From positions 62,001 to 126,000 of the forward strand of contig NZ_JACXAI010000002.1 in the NCBI RefSeq assembly GCF_014773385.1: a stretch of DNA of 64,000 nucleotides. The letters are read 5' to 3'. The stretch is from Metabacillus arenae. GTDB taxonomy: Bacteria > Bacillota > Bacilli > Bacillales > Bacillaceae. The notes beneath the pieces were generated by a model, which searched no databases, had not been told where the DNA came from, and saw nothing but the letters and a program-made list of their open reading frames with translations. The position numbers were made by a program, and so were the translations under genes. Of the stretch, positions 24,338-33,309 are shown in pieces (within the stretch, counting starts at the first letter, position 1; each line of letters starts with the position of its first letter).

Positions 24338-25519
24338 TTAAAATGACATGATAATTTTGTTATTAGAAGCAAAAGATAAATTTTGCTCCTGAAAAAGAAC
24401 AAAGCCTTCTACAATAATTGTTTTTTTTCTATCGAGCTTTTCAAAATTAATATGGAATTGCCTTAAGCCCTCTGTTTCATTCGGAGCAATAGTTAAATAT
24501 TGTATAGGCTGAATCCAATACTCTCCTTTTCCCATCCCCTTCTCCAGCCAATCTTCTCCAACATATTGCCACCCGTACGAACCTTCTGATCCTTGAACCG
24601 CTAAAACATCCACCATACTAGGCGGCAAAATTTGCCCCCCAAAATCTGCTTTATCACCAGGAGTAATCCGAATCCCAATCGTTGGGTTTATTAAATCAAC
24701 ATTCCCACTGTTTTTGATAATAAGCGAGCCAATAATGGTATATTTTTCGTTATTGGATTGAGGTTTAACAGTATAATCGAAATATACTTCTGCTGTTTCC
24801 ATTTTTTTAGGTTTAGGATCCGATTTTATTTCTGTTTCCTTTTTAGGAATCTCTTTTACTTTCTGAACATGGTCATTTTTTAATTGTATAAGTTCATTTA
24901 TTTTTCTTGGATGAACTTCTAATTCGTGGTCACCCAAAATAGATCGAATGATTCCATAAGATAAATAAAGAGCAAATTCTTCTATAAACTTCTTTTCATC
25001 AATCAGGTAATCAGCAGGAAAATAAGCAATGCAATCGAGAAATGGAGCAGTTACTTCATCAAATTCATCACTATGGCTTAACTTAATAATATAAGGGGTA
25101 TGTTCTCCATTGAAACAATTCTGAATTTCCTTTTTTTCAATCTTATTATTATAAACAAAACCGGTAAACAATGAAGATGTATCTTTCCTTCTTAAAATCT
25201 TAATTCGTATGAAAAGGGAGACCGGATTTTCATATTTTATATGTTGCTCTTTTTTTAGAATGACAGAATTAATTCCTGCTTCTTCCAGAAAGGATTGTAG
25301 AAGTTTGGCTGTTTCTTTTTCATCTATAGTTATGCTTTCATCTTCAGAGACAATCACCACATTTTTTTGAAAAAATACAGAAGATAGCTCAAGCTCCTTC
25401 TCGGAATGATTCCATCTCACTTCAAAACCCATTTGTTTTGCAGCTATCACGGTCTTGGGTACCTCAAAGAATGAAATAGTACCCCTTTTTTCACCATTAT
25501 AAATGACATTGATCTCCAT
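24338..25519 (-). CDS. Unrecognised two-domain protein, possibly a spore-surface factor
   Basis: A 393-residue protein I cannot assign. The N-terminal 200 residues mix alpha and beta (ETAKLLQSFLEEAGINSVIL and LDCIAYFPADYLIDEKKF) in an order that recalls a degenerate N-acetylmuramoyl amidase fold without its zinc residues; this is speculation. A Lys/Glu/Pro linker (about 215-240) leads to a C-terminal beta-sandwich (IIGSLIIKNSGNVDLINPTI) resembling a fibronectin or DUF11-like module. No signal peptide. The ORF opens at 25540, but AGGTGA sits five bases before ATG 25519. A CATAnnnTA -10 lies about 105 bases upstream. Confidence 0.7.
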   Translation of the reverse strand: MEINVIYNGEKRGTISFFEVPKTVIAAKQMGFEVRWNHSEKELELSSVFFQKNVVIVSEDESITIDEKETAKLLQSFLEEAGINSVILKKEQHIKYENPVSLFIRIKILRRKDTSSLFTGFVYNNKIEKKEIQNCFNGEHTPYIIKLSHSDEFDEVTAPFLDCIAYFPADYLIDEKKFIEEFALYLSYGIIRSILGDHELEVHPRKINELIQLKNDHVQKVKEIPKKETEIKSDPKPKKMETAEVYFDYTVKPQSNNEKYTIIGSLIIKNSGNVDLINPTIGIRITPGDKADFGGQILPPSMVDVLAVQGSEGSYGWQYVGEDWLEKGMGKGEYWIQPIQYLTIAPNETEGLRQFHINFEKLDRKKTIIVEGFVLFQEQNLSFASNNKIIMSF

Positions 25520-25677
25520 TTTATCACCTAAATTCGTCATTTTTCATACGAGCTTTATTCAATAAGTTCAAGCGAGTGGAAATTAAAAAATACCACCACT
25601 AAAATAGTATGAAATATCCATTATTTTATGACGCTTCCTTTATTGAAGATTCAGTTCAAAGAAAAATCATATTTAAC

Positions 25678-25706
25678 ACGAAACAATCTATCTCTGTCAT
25701 ACAATA
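25678..25706 (+). promoter_or_regulatory. Sigma-K-like promoter for the GalNAc-transferase-like gene
   Basis: CATACAATA (25698-25706) matches the sigma-K -10 CATAnnnTA. An AC (25678-25679) lies 18 bases upstream. The gene starts 53 bases downstream. Confidence 0.5.
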
Positions 25707-25759
25707 TTTCAATAAAAGGTCTCTTCTTTAAATTCTCAATAAAAAGGTGAGTACAGCGA

Positions 25760-26641
25760 ATGCATGAAAAAAAAACCACTGTTTCAATTATCTTTCCAGC
25801 AAAGAATGAAGGGCAAAATGTAAAGACAACCTTAGACTCTTTGTTTACAGCGAGATCCAAAACTCCTTTTGATGTCATAGTTGTTGATGATGGGTCAACT
25901 GATGGTTGTTGTGATTTTTTAAGTGATTATATGATGAAAGACAAAGTCACATTGATTCGCACTAAAGGGGTAGGTCCATCAAAGGCTCGTAACCTAGGCG
26001 CTGAAAATTCTGCTGCCGATTACTTAATATTCTGTGATGCCCATTTACTATTTGAAGATTTATGGATTGAAAGGTTAATGGAACCACTAGTATCTGGAAA
26101 AGCCAATGCTGTAACTCCAGGGATTGCACCAATTGAAGATCCAACGAATGTAGGATATGGTATGACACTCAGCCCCAGCCTCAAAGTGGTGTGGAATCGA
26201 AAAAAACATACCATATTTGAAACAGCCATTTTACCTGGCGGTTGTTGCATAATTCCAAAAAAAATTTTTAATGATGTAGGTGGTTTCGAAACGGGATTCG
26301 CAACTTGGGGGCATGAAGATGTCGAAATTTCAATTAAACTTTGGCTGTTTGGTTATCGTTGCGTCGTTCAGCCCTCTGTTAAAATCCTGCATCTGTTTCG
26401 GAAGGCTCATCCATATCAAGTAAACCAAGAGGATATTGACTACAACTTTATAAGAATGGCTTACTTGCATTTTGGATATGAAAGAATACAAAAAACAAGA
26501 ACTCTTCTTGCTCATCGACATGCAGACAAAATTGAAAGACGTGTCCTCCAAGATGGAGCACAATTTAAGAGAACCGCCTATTTTAAAAAGAGGAAGTTTA
26601 GCGATGATTGGTTTTTCAAAAAGTTTAAAATCTCATTTTAA
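25760..26641 (+). CDS. GT-A glycosyltransferase resembling polypeptide GalNAc transferases
   Basis: A 293-residue GT2/GT27-like enzyme. The donor-binding start is VSIIFPAKNEG and VIVVDDGSTDG. The metal motif is FCDAH (DxH, near residue 94) rather than the usual DxD, and the acceptor motif is WGHEDVE near residue 184 after GGCCIIPKKIFNDVGGF. DxH together with a WG-ED-E block is how polypeptide O-GalNAc transferases are built, so transfer of a first sugar onto a protein Ser/Thr is a reasonable guess. It has a sigma-K-like promoter and is divergent from the 24338-25519 operon. Confidence 0.8.
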   Translation: MHEKKTTVSIIFPAKNEGQNVKTTLDSLFTARSKTPFDVIVVDDGSTDGCCDFLSDYMMKDKVTLIRTKGVGPSKARNLGAENSAADYLIFCDAHLLFEDLWIERLMEPLVSGKANAVTPGIAPIEDPTNVGYGMTLSPSLKVVWNRKKHTIFETAILPGGCCIIPKKIFNDVGGFETGFATWGHEDVEISIKLWLFGYRCVVQPSVKILHLFRKAHPYQVNQEDIDYNFIRMAYLHFGYERIQKTRTLLAHRHADKIERRVLQDGAQFKRTAYFKKRKFSDDWFFKKFKISF

Positions 26642-26648
26642 AATCACA

Positions 26649-26680
26649 TAGCCAGCCACTTTTATCTACTGGCTGGCTCT
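26649..26680 (+). terminator. Hairpin between two glycosyltransferase genes
   Basis: AGCCAGCCA pairs perfectly with TGGCTGGCT around an 11-base loop. A T-tract is lacking, so attenuation or mRNA protection is as likely as termination. Confidence 0.5.
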
Positions 26681-26721
26681 ACATAATACTTAATCAAAAC
26701 GTATCAGAAAGGTGAAGATTT

Positions 26722-27546
26722 ATGAAAAAGAGAAAAAAACGCAATCAGCCGCCCCTAACCTCTATTATCATTCTAACTCATAACAGTCTCGCTTACACAA
26801 AGGAATGTATATCAAGTATTTTTCAATACACAAATGAACCTTTTGAATTAATCCTTATAGACAATGGTTCTACTGATGGTACCCTTTCCTATTTAACAAA
26901 ACTGCCTAATGCAAAGGTAATTGCTAATCAAATCAATCGAGGATTCGCTGGAGGATGCAATCAAGGTTTAAAACTTGCTGCAGGTACTAATATTGTTCTA
27001 CTTAATAATGATACAGTTGTTACAGAAGGCTGGCTGTCACATCTTCTCTGGTGGCTTCGGCATAATGATCAAATTGGAATAGTTGGTCCACGCTCCAATT
27101 TTGTTCTTGCTCAGCAAGCGATCTCTCAAGTCCCGTACAAAACAATCGATGAAATGAAAGCATTCGCAAAAGAATGGGCAAAAAAACACAACAAGCAGGG
27201 CTATGAAACTGATCAACTTAGCGGTTTCTGTATGGTATTTAAAAAAAGTCTGATCGAAAAAATCGGAGGATTAGATGAACGTTTTTCTCCCGGTTATTAC
27301 GAAGACACCGACTTCTGTATTCGAGCGCAAATCAGTGGTAAAAAGCTCTGGGTTGCAAGCGATGTATTTATCCATCATTATGGAAGCAGCAGTTTTAAAA
27401 AGAATAAAGAACAACATGAAAAGATTGTTAATGAAAGTTACAGTAAATTTGTGAATAAATGGAATGTTAAAAACCTCCATCAGCTTGCTCAAGTTGTGAA
27501 GCGTGAAAAGCCTTTCAACTCCATTCGCCATTATGTTCCTTATTGA
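26722..27546 (+). CDS. Glycosyltransferase family 2 (rhamnosyltransferase-like)
   Basis: A 274-residue GT-A enzyme. TSIIILTHNSLAYTKECI and LILIDNGSTDGT bind the nucleotide; NQINRGFAGGCNQG and LLNNDTVVTEGWL (DxD equivalent NNDT) follow; the acceptor block is SGFCMVFKKSLIEKIGGLDE and YYEDTDFCIRA. This NNDT / GYYEDTDFC combination is typical of rhamnosyl and related transferases (WbbL-like). Position near the rhamnose operon supports dTDP-L-rhamnose as donor, by inference. AAAGGTG precedes the ATG. Confidence 0.85.
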   Translation: MKKRKKRNQPPLTSIIILTHNSLAYTKECISSIFQYTNEPFELILIDNGSTDGTLSYLTKLPNAKVIANQINRGFAGGCNQGLKLAAGTNIVLLNNDTVVTEGWLSHLLWWLRHNDQIGIVGPRSNFVLAQQAISQVPYKTIDEMKAFAKEWAKKHNKQGYETDQLSGFCMVFKKSLIEKIGGLDERFSPGYYEDTDFCIRAQISGKKLWVASDVFIHHYGSSSFKKNKEQHEKIVNESYSKFVNKWNVKNLHQLAQVVKREKPFNSIRHYVPY

Positions 27547-27794
27547 ATATGACGTAATTCGTGTTGATATAGTTGAGAATTTAGCAATTTCAATCGGTAT
27601 ATTTGTCAATTTTTAATAAGCTATTTATTCTTTTTTTCATCAAATGTATTCTTATTCATTAAGAAAAAATTTCTTTATTAATTTTTGTTAAATGATGATT
27701 AGGAACCCTTTTCTAAAAAATTATTCCATAAACGTTTTTGTAATGCTAAATTAGTAGAAGAATGCAGAGATTTAGACAGCATTTAGATTACTTT

Positions 27795-28415
27795 TTATTT
27801 AATCTTTTTTAAATATCCGTTGGGGTTAAAGGTTAGGATAAATTTTTCACATGAATGATCTATGATAAATTGGTCATTTTTTGATAAAAATTCTTCAACA
27901 GCTTCTAATGGTCCATCGCCAAAATCCGGCAGGACTGGATTTCCATTTATATTAGTATCTTCTACAATTAAATAATTTCCTTTTGTCACAAATGTTTGAT
28001 ACATCTCTAATTCTTGCAATACATGAGACTTAGTATGATCAGAATCTAAAATTACCATAACTGATTCTTCTTTCTTAATTTTTTTCTGTATTTCCTTTTC
28101 TATTTGACTTGAAACACTTGAACCGATTAAAAACTCTATTCGTGGATGATTTATATGGTTTCCATTATCTTTAATATCAATTGTAATGATTTTACCCTTA
28201 CCTATAAGCTCACATATGGATGCTAAATATAAACTAGTCCCTCCTAAATGTGTTCCGCATTCAATAATCCAATCGGGTTTTGTTTCATATATTATTTCTT
28301 GGTAAATCCATAAATCTAGTGGACACTTTAGGACATCACATCCCATCCATTTTGTATTTCCGCCCCACACACGACTTTCATAATAATACTTGTGAAATGA
28401 ATTAAAAAGATCCAT
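27795..28415 (-). CDS. CmcI-type SAM-dependent O-methyltransferase
   Basis: A 206-residue class I methyltransferase of the CmcI/rhamnosyl O-methyltransferase group. The SAM-binding motif is WIIECGTHLGGTSLYLASI, with motif II in GKIITIDIKDNG. VMVILDSDHTKSHVLQEL and YLIVEDTNINGNPVLP supply the metal and substrate region that defines this family, where the D-SDH-H and ED-N residues bind Mg. It likely methylates a sugar hydroxyl in the glycan, for example on rhamnose. A separate transcription unit between two intergenic gaps. Confidence 0.85.
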   Translation of the reverse strand: MDLFNSFHKYYYESRVWGGNTKWMGCDVLKCPLDLWIYQEIIYETKPDWIIECGTHLGGTSLYLASICELIGKGKIITIDIKDNGNHINHPRIEFLIGSSVSSQIEKEIQKKIKKEESVMVILDSDHTKSHVLQELEMYQTFVTKGNYLIVEDTNINGNPVLPDFGDGPLEAVEEFLSKNDQFIIDHSCEKFILTFNPNGYLKKIK

Positions 28416-28625
28416 TTTAAAGAAACTAAACCTCCTTAACTATTATTAAAATTTCAAACTAAACAATTAATATTGTTGTGTCTGCCAAATTGCTAATAAT
28501 CCTCCTAAGATTTTTTCCAAAGGAATTAACCTTACAATGAGCTGCCTAAAGTACTAATGTTATAGGCTATACAGTAGGTGAAGTTAGGATGATGCAGTAT
28601 TAACATATAAAGCGAGTTATCTTTA

Positions 28626-29327
28626 CTAATTATCCTCGTACGATTTAATAATTTTTTCCAATAAAATTTCGACCTTTTTATCGTTTATTAAAATTCCAAG
28701 GCCGCAATGAGGTTTTATTTTGTAAAACCTACAAATGATAGCCGATTCTTTTAAAAAGTCCTCAATAGCTGTCAATACCCCATTTTTTTCTCCACCTTCA
28801 AATATTGCATTATTTAATTTATAGTTAAATCCAATATTTTCCACCTCTCGCAATTTTGATTGCCCTTTTAAAATTCCCCTCTTCGCATAGGGTTTCTTAA
28901 ACTCGGCTGGAATTGTTTCTGGAGAATAATACATGTCTCTTCTGGCATATGGCCACTCAACATCATGTAAAAAAACAATAGGAAATTTCCCATTTTTTTC
29001 AGCGTGTTTCTCTATTAATTTTAATTCATGGTAAACAGTATACCAATTATGGTCCCCATCGATTAAAACAGCATCATATTCCTTAATTTTCGGCAATGCT
29101 TTTAAACTAATATCCTTCATTAATTTAAAAACCTTATTCTGTTTTTCTAATGAAACATAATCGAAGGCAGGTGCAGGATCTATAGATACTAACTGCCCAT
29201 CATTATTATTGCAGTATTCTAATAGCTTTAAGGTATTTGCACCAGTAGCAGATCCTATCTCTACAATCTTCTTTGCATTCGCTTCTTTTAAAATATGACT
29301 TATGACATCTTCCCAAAAATTTTTCAT
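28626..29327 (-). CDS. Class I SAM-dependent methyltransferase (Methyltransf_24-like)
   Basis: A 233-residue methyltransferase. The SAM motif is KKIVEIGSATGANTLKLLEY; VSIDPAP and YDAVLIDGDHNWYTVYHEL form the DGDH metal-type motif shared with sugar O-methyltransferases, and FLHDVEWPYARRDMY follows. The cysteine-bearing C-terminus (CRFYKIKPHCGLG) is unassigned. It is the second of three methyltransferases in the island. Its own GGAGGAG site is strong. The substrate is unknown; a glycan hydroxyl is inferred. Confidence 0.82.
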   Translation of the reverse strand: MKNFWEDVISHILKEANAKKIVEIGSATGANTLKLLEYCNNNDGQLVSIDPAPAFDYVSLEKQNKVFKLMKDISLKALPKIKEYDAVLIDGDHNWYTVYHELKLIEKHAEKNGKFPIVFLHDVEWPYARRDMYYSPETIPAEFKKPYAKRGILKGQSKLREVENIGFNYKLNNAIFEGGEKNGVLTAIEDFLKESAIICRFYKIKPHCGLGILINDKKVEILLEKIIKSYEDN

Positions 29328-29477
29328 TCTGTCTCCTCCAAATTAGTGAGTTATTATCTGCTTATTTCATTCAATATTTTAATTTTTGAATAATATCAGT
29401 AAATGGTTATATAGACGTTCGTAATATTATACCGTTATTCGATCAAAAATAAATTAGTAATGATGAGGGTGAAAATA

Positions 29478-30284
29478 TTAATGCCAGTTATCGGTAAGAT
29501 TTTTAATTTCGGTTTCATGGTAACCAAATTTTAATAATGCAATTTTCTCTTTGGCAGTGAAAGTCGGCTTTCTCCTTCTCCAAGTTACAAAGTCCTCTTT
29601 TGTTAATCCATAAGCATAAATAACTTTATAAGCCCCATACAACAGGTCAGAGTGTTTTGTTCTCCCTAGATGTTCAGGTACATGTGATAGAATATAACCG
29701 GTCCTCATTCCCAATTGATTAGCTTTGTTTTTATAATATCCATCGATTCCATATAAGTCCTTATTGACCAGATTTGAATCAGAAAAATATTTCTTCCATA
29801 TACTCTTCTTTAACATGACACAACCAAACACGACATAACTTTTATCAAAGTAAATATTATATTCTGGTTGTTGTATAATATGATTCTTATAATTTGGATT
29901 ATTTTCCAATAACTTTCTAACACCTTGCCATACTAATGATACATAGGCTGTATCAGGAAAATCATTTAACGCTTTTGACATCACATCTATCCAATCATTT
30001 TTTGGAACAATAATATCGTCATCTAAAATGATTAGATATTCTCCTTTTGCTCGTTGCGCCCCATAATTAAAACCTGCAGCGTTTCCAATGTTACGCTGTG
30101 GATCCAAAACAGTTACTCTCGGGTGTTTCAATTTATTTAGATAGGTAGTCACTTCCTGATAAGGAGGGTGATTGTTCACTAAAATAATTTCTGTTCTAAA
30201 ATCCGTTGATTGTATGGCTGCCTCAACACATTTCTTAACTAAAGGGAGTTTATTGTAACATCTTATAATTATTGAATAATCCAA
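29478..30284 (-). CDS. Glycosyltransferase family 2
   Basis: A 268-residue GT-A enzyme. YSIIIRCYNKLPLVKKCVEA and EIILVNNHPP form the nucleotide site; NIGNAAGFNYGAQRAKGEYL and ILDDDIIVP give a full DxD. A following region with FGCVMLKKSIW and IDGYYKNKA is the acceptor side. The ORF opens at 30335, but AAAGGAG lies nine bases before TTG 30284 and the family begins with YSIII, so TTG is chosen. This also removes an overlap with the preceding gene. It forms a likely operon with the CgeB-like gene upstream. Confidence 0.85.
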   Translation of the reverse strand: MDYSIIIRCYNKLPLVKKCVEAAIQSTDFRTEIILVNNHPPYQEVTTYLNKLKHPRVTVLDPQRNIGNAAGFNYGAQRAKGEYLIILDDDIIVPKNDWIDVMSKALNDFPDTAYVSLVWQGVRKLLENNPNYKNHIIQQPEYNIYFDKSYVVFGCVMLKKSIWKKYFSDSNLVNKDLYGIDGYYKNKANQLGMRTGYILSHVPEHLGRTKHSDLLYGAYKVIYAYGLTKEDFVTWRRRKPTFTAKEKIALLKFGYHETEIKNLTDNWH

Positions 30285-30321
30285 AATAAATGACTCCTTT
30301 GTATTTTTGTAAAGGCTATTT

Positions 30322-31914
30322 TTACCTAAACACATTTTTTAATAATTCAGAAATTCGTTTCATAAAAGTATGTTGATCTAATGTTCTCTTAAATGCTCTG
30401 CTTGCGAAAAGCTCTCTTTCCTTAGAATTTGATAAATAATAATCAATCTTTTCCATCAATTCTTGAGGGGAACCATAAGTGGCTACCTCCTGACCTGGTA
30501 AATAGCCATTCGATAAACCTTGTCGTATATCTGTTAGTTGAAAAGCCTTGCATGCAGAAATTTCAAAAGTTCTTGGGTTAATTGAAATGGCTTTTATTTT
30601 TCTTTTATTATAGTTAATTGTTAAATCATCATGTGCTCGATGCATGTTTATAACAATCTTTGCACCATTGTAGTAGCTTGCTGTTTCTTCTGGTGATGCC
30701 CAAGTGTTTATGATTTTCTGTTGCAAAAGTTGATAATTTTTTAACCGATCCCAATATAGTCCTAATATTTTGACATTTTTATGGAGGAGATATCGAGCAA
30801 TTGAATCGAAGAGATTTACACGATTCCAAAAAGCATTGCCAATAAATAGAATGTCGGATTGATAGTTTGCACTAACACTTTTAGGATGAAAAATATTTGG
30901 ATCTGCTGCTAAGGGAAGATAATACACTTTCTTTGCACCGTGTGTTTGATAAATATGAACGCAATTTAGCTCCTGCGTAAAAACCACGTCAAAATTAGAA
31001 ACATACCTTTTGGTAATATCAATATAATAAGGATCATCGGTTAACCATAATGCAGTTCTTACCCCCATTTTTTTCATTCTTTCAACCTGATCACAGCGTA
31101 AGTTGAAACCCGAAGTAAAAAAGAGTGCAAGATCTGGTTTCATTATCATTGCAATTTTGCTCATATCATCATTAGGAGTTGCTATCCAAACTTCTTTTAC
31201 AATTTGTTTCAGGGAATGAATAATTGACTCTTCTAATGCCGTGTATGGGGCACCATTACCAGATTTTACGAACAAGACTTTCAAGTTATTTTTAAAAAGA
31301 TCATTTTTTTGCAAAACCTTATTATTACGTTGAATTTGTGGTATTGAATCTGACTGAGGAAGTAAACTATATATTAATCCATGTTCTTTTTTTGTAATTT
31401 TTTTATTTATGTTTCCACTTATGTCTGATGAGGACCTCTCAATGTTCCATATACGAACATCACTAAGAAGGCCTTTATAATATCCATATGAGTTAAGTCC
31501 CCCTACTAAACCAGATGGATATACATTTTTTTTGGTACTTGTAAAACCCTTTTTCTTTAATTCCCCATTAATAAATAAGTGGGGTATTTTATTTTTCATT
31601 ACGATCGCAATATGTGTCCATTCTGTTATGCTTGTGTGGTATACCAATAGAGCCGGAAAGTGATATTCACTATGCTCAAATACTATTACCCCATTTGTGC
31701 CAACAGATACACCTAGTCCAGCAGACTCTATGCTTTCTCCATGTCCCGGCCCTATGACAAATTTTTGACCTTGTGTTCCACTTATCCCTACTGACGATTC
31801 ATTTGCGATTGTAATGGATGCTAATGGTTTAACCCAAAATTCATACGTGAATGTATTTTTAACATTTTTAAATAGAGGTTGAATATTTAGAATTCTTTTT
31901 CCATTTAAAAACAT
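30322..31914 (-). CDS. LamG lectin-domain fused to a CgeB-like glycosyltransferase
   Basis: A 530-residue fusion. Residues about 1-185 are a LamG/concanavalin-type beta-sandwich (TFTYEFWVKP, THIAIVMKNKIPHLFINGEL, YKGLLSDVRIWN). The C-terminal 320 residues resemble CgeB, a spore-maturation glycosyltransferase: ALWLTDDPYYI, VFTQELNCVHIYQTHGAKKVYYLPLAADPNIF (a DUF3880-like start) and EISACKAFQLTDIRQGL (the GT-B donor site). The lectin part is paralogous to the N-terminus of the protein at 34784-38071. Start moved from 31968 to ATG 31914, which has GGAGAGG seven bases upstream and starts exactly at the domain. A CATAnnnTA box is upstream. Confidence 0.85.
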   Translation of the reverse strand: MFLNGKRILNIQPLFKNVKNTFTYEFWVKPLASITIANESSVGISGTQGQKFVIGPGHGESIESAGLGVSVGTNGVIVFEHSEYHFPALLVYHTSITEWTHIAIVMKNKIPHLFINGELKKKGFTSTKKNVYPSGLVGGLNSYGYYKGLLSDVRIWNIERSSSDISGNINKKITKKEHGLIYSLLPQSDSIPQIQRNNKVLQKNDLFKNNLKVLFVKSGNGAPYTALEESIIHSLKQIVKEVWIATPNDDMSKIAMIMKPDLALFFTSGFNLRCDQVERMKKMGVRTALWLTDDPYYIDITKRYVSNFDVVFTQELNCVHIYQTHGAKKVYYLPLAADPNIFHPKSVSANYQSDILFIGNAFWNRVNLFDSIARYLLHKNVKILGLYWDRLKNYQLLQQKIINTWASPEETASYYNGAKIVINMHRAHDDLTINYNKRKIKAISINPRTFEISACKAFQLTDIRQGLSNGYLPGQEVATYGSPQELMEKIDYYLSNSKERELFASRAFKRTLDQHTFMKRISELLKNVFR

Positions 31915-31999
31915 CGACTGCCTCTCCAAATAATAAACACCCCTAATCCTATTTAAATTGGTATTCATTTATCTACGCGATAAACTACAGAATCACTAT

Positions 32000-32008
32000 T
32001 ATTATATG
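32000..32008 (-). promoter_or_regulatory. Possible sigma-K -10 box for the LamG-CgeB gene
   Basis: On the minus strand CATATAATA matches CATAnnnTA. No AC is found at 16-18 bases upstream, so this is only half a promoter. It is divergent from the stronger candidate at 32121-32148. Confidence 0.35.
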
Positions 32009-32120
32009 CATAACTTAAATATAAGATTGGATTATGAATCTCTTTTTTTCCTTTTATTTGTCTGATTATTAACTTAATTTCTAATTATTCTCCTAAATGA
32101 ATTGATCAAACTTTTGGGGG

Positions 32121-32148
32121 AACCTGATTATAAAAGGAACATATATTA
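32121..32148 (+). promoter_or_regulatory. Sigma-K-like promoter for the second GT61 gene
   Basis: AACC, a 15-bp spacer and CATATATTA fit the sigma-K consensus (mACm, about 16, CATAnnnTA). The start codon is 28 bases downstream, which fits a short leader holding the AGGAGG site. Confidence 0.6.
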
Positions 32149-32175
32149 TAGTAGAAATTGTTACAGGAGGAATAT

Positions 32176-33309
32176 ATGGTTCACAAAAGTAATAATTTTA
32201 AATTAAGTAAATTAAAATTAGTAGATTATAAGGACATTTGTAATGAGTGTTTTGTTGGAAATAATAAGGTTAACAAATTTCAGGATAACACTTTGTATAT
32301 CTTCAAAAGAGCTGAAAATACTAGGCTTAGTCCTCTCATTAATGTTTCCCAAGAGGTGAAATTACCTAATTCATTTACTAGTAAAGACTTTTATGTTGCT
32401 AGTATTAAAAATGGATTTTGTATGCAAAGACAAGTCATTCTGAAGGATAAAAAGTTTATATTACCTGATAGTTTTAGACGATATGAAACATTGGGATATG
32501 GACATTCTCAACTTCCTTATAATTTAATTGATAAAACCTTTGATACACTCGATATATCGAACATTAGGTCAGTAGCTGGAGAATATATTTTTTTAAGTGG
32601 TGAAGTTTCAAGTCATTTCGGTCACTTTTTATTAGAAGTAGTATCAAGATTATGGATTGCAAAGTATTTAGATTTAAAAAAATACAAATTTATTATGAAT
32701 CCATTTGATAAATTTAAATGGCAACTTGATATTCTAAAAGCACTTGGAATAAGACAGGAACAAATCTATTATTTGGATAATCCTACAATTTTTGAAAGAG
32801 TGCTTATTCCTGTTCAAGCATTCGCATTAGAAAGGTTTTCTTCAACATTTGCAACAGATACATGGAATAAAATAGGTGCATACTACGACACAGGATTAGG
32901 TCCAGAAAAAATATATGTTTCAAGATCAAAAATTCAACATAAAAGAAGATTGCTAAACGAATTAGTTGTTGAAAAAATTTTTTCTTCACACGGTTTTAAA
33001 ATTATCCATCCTCAAGAGCTGGAAATTAAAGATCAAATAAATACATTTAGAAACGCAAAGTTTATTGCAGGTCCTGCAGGCTCAGCTATGTATAACTGTA
33101 TCTTTCAGAAGAATGCATCGAAAAAACTTATTATGGCACCTCCTAAATTTATCATACCTAATGATATATTAATAAATGGAAGTTCAAAATGTGAGTTAAA
33201 TTACTTTATAGGTAAAAATGTGGGGAACGAGCCATCTGGAATGTTTGCTGATTGGATTGTTGACATTGACAAACTTTCAAAATTTATTAAAAAAAGTATT
33301 CTAAGATAA
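32176..33309 (+). CDS. Second glycosyltransferase family 61 enzyme
   Basis: A 377-residue GT61 (DUF563) protein, clearly diverged from the one at 23209. Family blocks are SSHFGHFLLEVVSRLWIAKY, EKIYVSRSKIQHKRRLLNEL and FIAGPAGSAMYNCIFQ. Length and order of motifs match the family. ATG 32176 is used because AGGAGG is eight bases upstream; the frame opens earlier at 32158. It is under a sigma-K-like promoter and divergent from the LamG-CgeB gene, suggesting joint expression late in sporulation. Donor unknown. Confidence 0.83.
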   Translation: MVHKSNNFKLSKLKLVDYKDICNECFVGNNKVNKFQDNTLYIFKRAENTRLSPLINVSQEVKLPNSFTSKDFYVASIKNGFCMQRQVILKDKKFILPDSFRRYETLGYGHSQLPYNLIDKTFDTLDISNIRSVAGEYIFLSGEVSSHFGHFLLEVVSRLWIAKYLDLKKYKFIMNPFDKFKWQLDILKALGIRQEQIYYLDNPTIFERVLIPVQAFALERFSSTFATDTWNKIGAYYDTGLGPEKIYVSRSKIQHKRRLLNELVVEKIFSSHGFKIIHPQELEIKDQINTFRNAKFIAGPAGSAMYNCIFQKNASKKLIMAPPKFIIPNDILINGSSKCELNYFIGKNVGNEPSGMFADWIVDIDKLSKFIKKSILR

